From positions 1 through 8,441 of the forward strand of contig JANTFK010000120.1 of assembly GCA_024763595.1 (NCBI GenBank): a stretch of 8,441 nt of DNA, written 5' to 3'. The position numbers were made by a program, and so were the translations under genes. The notes beneath the pieces are model-generated. The model had not been told where the DNA came from and did no database searches. It worked only from the letters and a program-made list of their open reading frames with translations. How positions within the stretch are numbered: position 1 is the first letter of the stretch; every line of letters starts with the position of its first letter. Shown here one piece after another: positions 1 through 5,634 of the stretch. The DNA is from Bacteroidales bacterium. GTDB taxonomy: Bacteria; Bacteroidota; Bacteroidia; Bacteroidales; GCA-2748055.

Positions 1-50
1 ACGCTAAGACGCAGAGTAAGAATATCTTTGCGCCTCTGCGACTTTGCGGT
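1..50. repeat. Dispersed intergenic inverted repeat, cut by the window edge
   Basis: Bases 1-16 (acgctaagacgcagag) pair with bases 34-49 (ctctgcgactttgcgg) at 13 of 16 positions, giving an imperfect hairpin with a 17-base loop. The right arm is itself built of near-copies of an 8-mer (ctttgcgc, ctctgcga, ctttgcgg). This resembles the 'gcgtctttgcg / cgcaaagacgc' repeats scattered between genes in many bacterial genomes. The element may continue beyond the left edge. It lies downstream of the ceramidase-like gene, where it could act as a transcript end structure, but it lacks a T-run typical of an intrinsic terminator. Confidence 0.6.
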
Positions 51-95
51 GAGTATTCAATTTTAGTTACTTTAGTCATTACAGTTTGCTGTCAT

Positions 96-182
96 TTACC
101 CCATGACGATAAATGTCAGGGCTGGCACTTTGCGAATCCCGATGTTTTCTTTACGGATTTCTGTGTAACAGTTGTTATACAT
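96..182 (-). CDS. Possible 28-codon small ORF or gene remnant
   Basis: An ATG at 180-182 opens a 28-codon frame ending in TAA at 96-98. It starts 12 nt after the stop of the ceramidase-like gene on the same strand. The product begins MYNNCYTEIRKENIGIRK and ends with a short hydrophobic stretch (VPALTFIVMG). There is no clear ribosome binding site and I recognise no family. It could be a translated small peptide, the eroded end of a former gene, or chance. Mixed charged and hydrophobic composition is the only coding-like sign. Confidence 0.15.
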   Translation of the reverse strand: MYNNCYTEIRKENIGIRKVPALTFIVMG

Positions 183-194
183 AGGAAGTTTTGC

Positions 195-1751
195 CTATAG
201 TTCATGTAATATCTTCCGGAAGGCATCGTACAGCAAAGGCGCTGTATTGGGGCCCAGGGAGTTTTCCTCACCGTAGGGAGCCTTGTCCCTGTTATAAGTG
301 AAAGGAGGTTTTACATCCCACTGGCTTTTGGGGATAATATACCCGATCTCATCATTCGATAAACCTATAATGAATTTATATTTACCGGGCATCAGATCGC
401 GCAATGGAGGCACTTCGAGGGGATCGATTCCATAGTCTTGTCCTTCCGGTGCTTCTATCCCTCCATTAATGATCTCAGGATATATCTCTCCGGGTACTGA
501 CAAGAAACTTACAGGTCCGAAGGAAAATGCAGCTACTTCGGAGCGGGTCTTCATCCAGCCGGTCATGCCAAAATCCAGTACACCAAGAGTTACAGCTAAC
601 CTGAACATTTTATTTTCAAGCGGCAGCGTGATGGTTTTTGCGCGAACGGAAAGACTTGTTTTATCTATTATGGTATCAGGATGCTCCAGGGCATTGAGGG
701 CAAGTAAGGCCAATTGCTGTCCCTGGGCTTTGGCTTTTGAGAAGGCCGGCTCAATGTACGTAGTGTCCCTGAACGGATCTTTCATCGGCATGCTGCCACG
801 GGTGGTCATCAGCCCGCCGATCTCACCATTGATATATACGGTAGTGCCACCAACACCGGCTTTCACCAGGGAATCTTCGTTATATAGACCTTTCTCGATA
901 TATTCCCTGACATAATGTGGGAAGTCTGAGGTGATGTACAGGTTATCAGACCAGAGAGTTTCCGCATGGTTGGCCCAGGCTACAAGTACCCCCAGGGTAG
1001 AATCCGTTTTGGCATCAACGGCCTGGATCATACGTAAACCCGGTTCCATAACAATGGGGTCTCTGGTATCCATCATCAATACGCCGGCATCTTTCAGGTT
1101 CTGTGCAATTTTCAGTCTTGCAGGACGCAGGTTCTTTACCGCTTCTGTTATGGATGCTACCGCCTGCTCTTTGACAATCTGCAGCTGTTCTTTATTTACT
1201 CCGCTTTTCAGGATGCTTTTACCCCAAATTCCCAGCAGATCAAAACTCTCATGGTCATGAGTACTGGAGACGATTGCATAATCAATTCCGGCATCTTCGG
1301 GGATCTGTTCCCTGATGTCAATAACATCATCATTCCTCAACCCGATAGCATCCAGTGAAACCAATGCCAGACGGGTATTTCCGTCATCCATAACAACAGC
1401 ACGTGCCCATACGTTATCATGCACCCCATTTGCAGCCCTTTTATTACTGAAACCGGCTATCCAATAAGCATCAAATTTTCCATTGTGGTTGTTGTCGTGG
1501 TAGATATCCCCGTCTTTTTTTTTGTATTTAGCATCGTGGTTTACATCTTCCCATGTGTCTATAATATCCGGTGTAAAGGGCTTTGCAGCAAAACCAACCC
1601 TGAGTTGCGTGGGGGTTGATGCTTTTACAGTCAGGTTTACCTCATAACCCGGATGGCGGTCACGCATTTGCCAGACAGTTCTGACTATCATTGCCACTAC
1701 CAGTACCAGAATTATGATTCCCGTTTTCACAAACCATCTTTTCCTTTTCAT
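195..1751 (-). CDS. Membrane-anchored neutral/alkaline ceramidase-superfamily hydrolase
   Basis: 518 residues. A basic N-terminus (MKRKRWFVK) and a hydrophobic helix at about 11-23 indicate an uncleaved anchor or signal, placing the rest outside the inner membrane. The order of motifs follows the neutral ceramidase (Ceramidase_alk) N-terminal domain: STHDHE at 163-168, WANHAE at 259-264, a G-rich turn NGEIGG at 308-313, VPGEIYPE at 419-426, GLSNDEIGYI at 463-472 and GEENSLGPNTA at 494-504. His165 or His167, His262 and Glu422 are the likely zinc ligands by analogy with characterised ceramidases. Where those enzymes have GDVSPN with the nucleophilic Ser, this protein reads GGLMTT (312-317), so a ceramide amidase activity is doubtful. 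An Asp/Asn-rich stretch at 69-94 looks like a calcium-binding loop. The C-terminal ceramidase domain is absent, as the protein ends just after the last motif. Start chosen at the ATG before the basic n-region; no Shine-Dalgarno. The nearest upstream gene is 533 bp away, so it may have its own promoter. Family assignment is firm; substrate is unknown. Confidence 0.82.
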   Translation of the reverse strand: MKRKRWFVKTGIIILVLVVAMIVRTVWQMRDRHPGYEVNLTVKASTPTQLRVGFAAKPFTPDIIDTWEDVNHDAKYKKKDGDIYHDNNHNGKFDAYWIAGFSNKRAANGVHDNVWARAVVMDDGNTRLALVSLDAIGLRNDDVIDIREQIPEDAGIDYAIVSSTHDHESFDLLGIWGKSILKSGVNKEQLQIVKEQAVASITEAVKNLRPARLKIAQNLKDAGVLMMDTRDPIVMEPGLRMIQAVDAKTDSTLGVLVAWANHAETLWSDNLYITSDFPHYVREYIEKGLYNEDSLVKAGVGGTTVYINGEIGGLMTTRGSMPMKDPFRDTTYIEPAFSKAKAQGQQLALLALNALEHPDTIIDKTSLSVRAKTITLPLENKMFRLAVTLGVLDFGMTGWMKTRSEVAAFSFGPVSFLSVPGEIYPEIINGGIEAPEGQDYGIDPLEVPPLRDLMPGKYKFIIGLSNDEIGYIIPKSQWDVKPPFTYNRDKAPYGEENSLGPNTAPLLYDAFRKILHEL

Positions 1752-1872
1752 AGGTGTTAAGTTTTATGTAAAGTTCTGTATTTTAATTTCCCATAAGAGA
1801 TGTCTCCTTTAAATCGGCAAATTGTTGTCTGCTATTAGCTAAAGCCTCTGGTTTCTGTTACCTCACAATTTT

Positions 1873-1904
1873 AATGAGTGAATGATTAAATGCGTAAATG
1901 AGTG
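1873..1904 (+). repeat. Octamer tandem array, about 4 units (aatgagtg type)
   Basis: Four consecutive 8-base units in perfect 8-bp phase: aatgagtg, aatgatta, aatgcgta, aatgagtg, followed by a decayed aatataaa. The invariant core is aatg. The same unit family appears at 6625-6672 in the same orientation, and inverted at 2251-2294 and 6801-6824. Unit length and absence of spacers rule out a CRISPR array. Confidence 0.75.
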
Positions 1905-1977
1905 AATATAAATACTCTACAATAATTGTTTACTTTTAGAGTCTTTTTCATGAACTTTTAATAATCAGCATCATTCC

Positions 1978-1995
1978 ATCCCGCAGTAGCGGGAT
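1978..1995. repeat. Perfect 7-bp hairpin with tetraloop
   Basis: atcccgc (1978-1984) and gcgggat (1989-1995) are exact reverse complements around the loop agta. The minus-strand transcript leaving the phosphoesterase gene would fold here. No T-run follows in either direction, so it is not a standard intrinsic terminator. The heptamer atcccgc recurs at 2217-2223 in the second hairpin of the same spacer, pointing to a repeated element. Confidence 0.6.
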
Positions 1996-2015
1996 TTCGC
2001 TCCGCTCAACAACCA

Positions 2016-2036
2016 CTCAATCCTCAATCCTCAATC
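2016..2036. repeat. Heptamer tandem array, 3 perfect units (ctcaatc)
   Basis: Three exact head-to-tail copies of ctcaatc, at 2016-2022, 2023-2029 and 2030-2036. Ten bases later comes a second heptamer array of different sequence (2046-2087). Both are pyrimidine-rich on the plus strand. Confidence 0.8.
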
Positions 2037-2045
2037 ATTTATCAC

Positions 2046-2087
2046 ATCTCTCACCTCTCATCTCTCATCTCTCATCTCTCATTTCTC
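2046..2087. repeat. Heptamer tandem array, 6 units (atctctc)
   Basis: Six 7-base units in perfect phase: atctctc, acctctc, atctctc, atctctc, atctctc, atttctc. Only two single-base differences interrupt the array, so it is probably recent or actively homogenised. Copy number could vary between strains by replication slippage. It lies in the spacer and touches no reading frame. Confidence 0.85.
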
Positions 2088-2090
2088 ATC

Positions 2091-2200
2091 ACCCCCTCCC
2101 TTCCCCCTCGATACAACCCTCGCAAACTCGGGCCACTCGGGGAGCGGTCGGGCTCATCCCTCGCTCTCCGAGGCTTCAGCGAAGGTGAGGCTCCCTCGCA
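2091..2200. repeat. GC-rich block with repeated ccctcgc motif
   Basis: A GC-rich island within an AT-rich spacer. The heptamer ccctcgc occurs at 2117-2123, 2158-2164 and 2193-2199, and a partial ccctcg at 2105-2110. A small stem, cctcg (2159-2163) with cgagg (2169-2173), has a 5-base loop. The strong composition change suggests a dispersed element inserted between the genes rather than ordinary spacer. No reading frame with coding character was seen. Confidence 0.45.
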
Positions 2201-2218
2201 TTATCACATTCATTCAAT

Positions 2219-2244
2219 CCCGCTTTCGCTTAAGCTACAGCGGG
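2219..2244. repeat. 6-bp hairpin related to the 1978-1995 hairpin
   Basis: cccgct (2219-2224) pairs with agcggg (2239-2244) around a 14-base loop that contains the palindrome gcttaagc (2228-2235). It shares the atcccgc arm with the hairpin about 240 bp to the left. It sits just beyond the stop codon of the phosphoesterase gene in the direction of transcription, so it could stabilise or end that transcript. No T-run is present. Confidence 0.5.
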
Positions 2245-2250
2245 CAAAGC

Positions 2251-2294
2251 ATTCAATCAATCATTCAATCATTCAATCATTCAATCATTCATTC
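2251..2294 (-). repeat. Octamer tandem array overlapping a stop codon (attcaatc type)
   Basis: Units are attcaatc at 2251-2258, a half unit aatc at 2259-2262, then attcaatc at 2263-2270, 2271-2278 and 2279-2286, and attcattc at 2287-2294. Read on the minus strand the unit is gattgaat, the same family as the aatgagtg array at 1873-1904 but inverted. The TGA stop of the phosphoesterase gene (2285-2287) and its last two codons (Asn-Glu) lie inside the array. Confidence 0.8.
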
Positions 2295-4825
2295 CTCGCA
2301 GGATAAGGAACATCATACCCTTTCATGGCATGCCAGATGATCCGGTTAAATATATCTTCATCAATCAGATCCACCTCATCCAGGTTCTGTTCGAGGGATT
2401 TTTTTGCCCAGTAAAGTTCTGCTCCCGAAAGCTGACTGAGTGACTGATTAATTTCATCCAGGGGAATATTATTGGGTAAAGCGGTAAAAGGCGAGAAATC
2501 CGGTTTTGCAGTAAAACAGTCAACCATAGGTTCCGCTGAAAGATCAAACTGGTTTAACGGGGGTATGCCCAGGATATTTTCAATGGTTCTGAACATGTTG
2601 ATCTGAGAGTAATTTGTTGAGATAACCTCTCCTCTCTTTGTGTATGGACTTATAACGAAACCAACGGTGCGGTGTCCATCAACATGATCAAGTCCGGCCT
2701 GGGGATCATCTTCTGTAACAAAAATACATGTTGTGCTCCAGAACTTGCTGTGCGAGACGGCCTCTACAATTCTTCCCAAGGCCAGGTCATTGTCTGCTAC
2801 GGAAGCCCGGGGTGTTGGAAGTCCCGGTCTGGTGCCCGAAGTGTGGTCGCAGGGCAAAAGCATGATAATGAAGTTTGGAAAATTTTCACTCTTCTCAAAC
2901 TCTTTCAGCTCTTTAATAAACTCAGCTGCCCGGTAAACGTCCGGAACCTTTTGGGGAAATCCTATGAAAGACGGACAGGTATATGGTTGCATTTGTGGCA
3001 GGTTTACTTTTGATCTGATGGAGGTCTTTTTGGTACCTTGCAAAAAATCCTGATAGATTTCAGAAAAAGTAGCTTCTCCGGGTTCAATAACAGCATCCAC
3101 AAATTCACCATAGTTGCGGAAAGTCAATCCATGCTGCAAAACGTTATCCCAGATAAATCCTGTGGGGGAATAAGCCAGCGGATCACCTCCGTCATAAGGA
3201 TAGCTGCGGGGAAAGTCCCCAAAAAATTTCTCAAGATAATCAGTGACATAGGCTTCATCTGTCCACTGATGGCCATCTGCACTTAAAATGCCACTGCAGT
3301 AAAAGTTATCCATAAGAACGAACTGCTTAGCCAGAGCATGGTGGTTTGGTGTGATTTCCCCGCCGAAATGCACGAGGGATGTATCGCCGTTTCCCTGTGC
3401 CATATCACCAAAAACCTGGTCGTAAGTACGGTTTTCCTTGATGATATAGACCACGTGTTTAAAATGAGATTCCTGTCCGGGGAACTGTGGAACCGGAACT
3501 TTCTGTTTTACTTCTTTATCCCGGATCAGTTGTTTCATCATCTTATCGTACCGGTTATTCTTTTTCACGGTTTCTGTCATTTTATCCAGAGTGGTTTTAT
3601 CAGGTAGCGGGATAAAGGATATACTTCCCATATGGTTATGGGTGTTGTAACCGGGCCTGTCGGCCCGCATATTTCTGGAACCAATCCCTTTGGTATTGGC
3701 AACGATCAGAAACTTTGAGTCCTTATCCATGATCAGTGCTCCCGGATACCAGGCTGTGGGGATGAATCCGGCTATTTTATTTTGATTATCCGGTTGTAAA
3801 ATACAAACCGCATTATCGGTACCATTGGCGACAAAAAGTTGTTTTCCGTCCGGGGAGAGAACCAGGGCATTTGGTGCACTGCCAAAGGGCAGATCTTTTT
3901 CCATTCGCACTGATATCTCATCCAAAACGGCATCAGTTTTTGTGTCAATTACAAAAACCTGGTCACTGTTGGCGCATGCCACATACAACCGGGATTGATC
4001 CTGACTTAATACCATGGCCCCGGGATGGAGTCCTACTTTTATGGTTTTGATCTTTTTCCCGGCTTCCGGATCAATTACAGAAACTGTTCCGTTGCTGGCA
4101 ATGCCCGTTTCCGGATCAACAAGAATTTCGCTTCCGGAAGTTATATAGGTTGATTCTCCCGGTTCGGGTTGCCTGCCTCCCCAGTTACTAACATATACTT
4201 TACGGCTGGAGAGACAAACAGCTTCATAGGGAGAAACGCCAACCGGGATTTCCGATATAGACCGGTCTTGCAAGCTGACCACCGCCAGGGTATTGCTCCG
4301 GCTGAGAGGTACATACAATTTGTCTTTCAGTGGGTTGAAGGCAAAACCGCCCGGAACCGGGTTTCCTCCAATTTTGGGTTTCTTAAAGACCAATGGACCC
4401 ATCCAGGTCAAAACATTGTTGGGATCTTTTTGGGCAACAAAAATTCTGTCCCTTGCCTGGCTGACGTATATTTTAGTTCCGTCAGGGGAAAAGGAAATAC
4501 CATTAAATGAACCACCGCCCCTTATTGGAAGTGATTGCATAATCGTACGGTCCAGCACACGTATCAGTTCCAGTGAGTTCATATTCAGGACTGCGAGCCA
4601 TTTTCCATCCGGGCTGAGTGCCAGATCAACCGGCCTGCCGGGAAACAGAAGCTGAAATCCGGCCGGTCGCAACAGTTGATTGGTGGGTACCAGAATGCTC
4701 CCATCCGGCTGGGGACCTACTTTAAGGGCAGTTTGCTTAACTTGTCCTTGCTCATTTTGGCAGGCGCAAAGAAATAAAACAAGGAAAGCCGACATAAGAA
4801 CCATTGATAATTTACTCATAACCAT
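2285..4825 (-). CDS. Lipoprotein: YVTN/YncE-type beta-propeller fused to PLC/AcpA-type phosphoesterase
   Basis: 846 residues. The N-terminus is a lipoprotein signal with lipobox LCAC; Cys22 would be lipidated, giving an envelope-anchored, probably surface or periplasmic protein. Residues about 60-380 carry propeller blades of the YVTN/YncE kind, for example SPDGKWLAVLN (71-81), SPDGTKIYVSQ (113-123), SRLYVACANSDQVFVID (278-294) and SPDGKQLFVANGTDN (324-338). Residues about 454-755 match the phosphoesterase family that includes phospholipase C and acid phosphatase AcpA: KENRTYDQVFGD (463-474), SADGHQWTDEAY (515-526), LPCDHTSG (657-664), TEDDPQAGLDHVDGHR (704-719). Glu464, Asn465, Asp660, His661, Glu705, Asp706, His714 and His718 are plausible metal or catalytic residues. 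A Lys/Arg-rich linker (about 411-450) joins the halves. Either of two close ATGs, 4823-4825 or 4817-4819, could be the start; neither has a Shine-Dalgarno. It is 148 bp downstream of the SIS gene. Substrate (phospholipid, phosphomonoester or other) is unknown. Confidence 0.85.
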   Translation of the reverse strand: MVMSKLSMVLMSAFLVLFLCACQNEQGQVKQTALKVGPQPDGSILVPTNQLLRPAGFQLLFPGRPVDLALSPDGKWLAVLNMNSLELIRVLDRTIMQSLPIRGGGSFNGISFSPDGTKIYVSQARDRIFVAQKDPNNVLTWMGPLVFKKPKIGGNPVPGGFAFNPLKDKLYVPLSRSNTLAVVSLQDRSISEIPVGVSPYEAVCLSSRKVYVSNWGGRQPEPGESTYITSGSEILVDPETGIASNGTVSVIDPEAGKKIKTIKVGLHPGAMVLSQDQSRLYVACANSDQVFVIDTKTDAVLDEISVRMEKDLPFGSAPNALVLSPDGKQLFVANGTDNAVCILQPDNQNKIAGFIPTAWYPGALIMDKDSKFLIVANTKGIGSRNMRADRPGYNTHNHMGSISFIPLPDKTTLDKMTETVKKNNRYDKMMKQLIRDKEVKQKVPVPQFPGQESHFKHVVYIIKENRTYDQVFGDMAQGNGDTSLVHFGGEITPNHHALAKQFVLMDNFYCSGILSADGHQWTDEAYVTDYLEKFFGDFPRSYPYDGGDPLAYSPTGFIWDNVLQHGLTFRNYGEFVDAVIEPGEATFSEIYQDFLQGTKKTSIRSKVNLPQMQPYTCPSFIGFPQKVPDVYRAAEFIKELKEFEKSENFPNFIIMLLPCDHTSGTRPGLPTPRASVADNDLALGRIVEAVSHSKFWSTTCIFVTEDDPQAGLDHVDGHRTVGFVISPYTKRGEVISTNYSQINMFRTIENILGIPPLNQFDLSAEPMVDCFTAKPDFSPFTALPNNIPLDEINQSLSQLSGAELYWAKKSLEQNLDEVDLIDEDIFNRIIWHAMKGYDVPYPARNE

Positions 4826-4889
4826 GTTTTATAATTTCCAATATTTAAAGCTCCAAATTCCAAATAATATTCAAAATAGATCCCACTTC

Positions 4890-4916
4890 GAAAAGTAATA
4901 ATTTGTGAAATTTCAA
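4890..4916 (-). promoter_or_regulatory. Weak candidate Bacteroidota promoter with overlapping palindrome
   Basis: On the minus strand TACTTTTC (4890-4897) matches 7 of 8 positions of the Bacteroidota -7 consensus TAnnTTTG, with TTG (4914-4916) 16 bases upstream as a possible -33. A perfect 10-bp palindrome, TGAAATTTCA (4906-4915), overlaps the -33 element and could be an operator. Transcription would begin about 58 nt before the phosphoesterase start codon. The rest of the 148 bp spacer is AT-rich, with two near-copies of tccaaa (4852-4864) and no gene. AT-rich sequence makes chance matches likely. Confidence 0.2.
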
Positions 4917-4973
4917 CATAAATGAATAGCACAAGTTGCTGTATTTGTGATTTGTCTATTGTAGTTTAATATT

Positions 4974-5630
4974 TCAGTAATCTTTTTCCATACTCCCAAA
5001 CATTTGTTCCTCTACTACTCTGCAGATTGTGTGATATACCGGCAGGTGATATTCCTGTACTTCGGCAGTCTGGCCGGCAGGTACGCAAATGGTGATATCA
5101 CAATGATCTTTTAGTTTTCCACCGCTCTCACCTGTAAGTCCGACTACCGTCAGTCCCATTGCCCGGGCGGTTATGGCAGCATCAATCACATTACCGGAGT
5201 TTCCTGAAGTGGTAATGGCAATCAGGACATCCTCTTTTTTGCCATATCCTGCCACCTGCTGGGCAAAGATAAGGTCTGCATCCATATCATTGGCTATGGC
5301 GGATATCAGGGATGCATGGGCATTCAGTGAAATTGCAGGCAGGCCCGGTTGCAGTTTCTCGGCAAGAGAGGGTCCCCTTTCCTGATCAGCGGAATGAAGG
5401 ATTTTCTTTTGTTCTTTCTCCAGGATACGTTTCTTCTCAAAGCCTTTCATCAGTTCCCCGACAATATGGTCTGCATCTGCGGCACTGCCTCCATTACCGC
5501 AAACCAGCACTTTCCCATCTTCCTGATAACAATCAATAATGGCCTGGCAAGCGTTGTGAATATCCTTTTTACAGGACCTCAGCGCCGGGTACCGGCTAAT
5601 AAGATGATTAATGATTTTTTCTTTTGTCAT
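4974..5630 (-). CDS. SIS-domain phosphosugar isomerase, GmhA-like
   Basis: 218 residues from the ATG at 5628-5630. A Met further upstream (5669) is in frame but would overlap the ROK gene by 35 nt, so the downstream start, 4 bp after the ROK stop, is preferred. Motifs follow phosphoheptose isomerase GmhA: VLVCGNGGSAADADHIVGEL at 41-60, NAHASLISAIANDMD at 103-117, ITTSGNSGNV at 139-148, GLTGESGGKL at 164-173, and VQEYHLPVYH at 191-200. Glu59 and His195 occupy the positions of the catalytic Glu and His of GmhA. Known GmhA converts sedoheptulose 7-phosphate to heptose 7-phosphate; by homology this protein isomerises a phosphosugar in the cytoplasm. An insertion of roughly 20 residues (about 63-97, Lys/Glu-rich) relative to E. 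coli GmhA may change specificity or oligomer contacts. Tight coupling to the ROK kinase suggests co-translation and a shared pathway. Substrate not determined. Confidence 0.82.
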   Translation of the reverse strand: MTKEKIINHLISRYPALRSCKKDIHNACQAIIDCYQEDGKVLVCGNGGSAADADHIVGELMKGFEKKRILEKEQKKILHSADQERGPSLAEKLQPGLPAISLNAHASLISAIANDMDADLIFAQQVAGYGKKEDVLIAITTSGNSGNVIDAAITARAMGLTVVGLTGESGGKLKDHCDITICVPAGQTAEVQEYHLPVYHTICRVVEEQMFGSMEKDY

Positions 5631-5634
5631 GATA

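Larger units (their letters stand above)
1752..2284. other. 533 bp intergenic repeat mosaic
   Basis: No gene could be supported here on either strand. From left to right it holds an AT-rich leader of the ceramidase-like gene (1752-1872), an octamer array (1873-1904), an AT-rich stretch, a perfect 7-bp hairpin (1978-1995), two heptamer arrays (2016-2036 and 2046-2087), a GC-rich C-tract block (2091-2200), a second hairpin (2219-2244) and another octamer array (2251-2294) that runs into the preceding gene. The promoter of the ceramidase-like gene should lie in 1752-1900, but no convincing -33/-7 pair was seen. Confidence 0.8.

Noticed and set aside
469..915. Plus-strand open frame of 148 codons
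   Set aside because: It lies wholly inside the ceramidase-like gene on the opposite strand, whose motifs are clear, and its product resembles no family.
1787..1810. AAAGGAG followed by ATG on the minus strand, upstream of the ceramidase-like gene
   Set aside because: The ATG opens a frame of only three codons (ATG GGA AAT TAA), and the other genes here do not use Shine-Dalgarno sites, so this is probably chance.
1978..1995. Intrinsic terminator
   Set aside because: The hairpin is good but neither strand has a T-run after it.
2016..2294. CRISPR array
   Set aside because: The repeat units are 7-8 bases with no spacers between them, and no cas gene is present.
4169..4655. Overlapping plus-strand open frames of 113 and 120 codons
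   Set aside because: Antisense to the beta-propeller part of the phosphoesterase gene; repeated Gly/Pro/Asp codons there leave the reverse strand open by chance.
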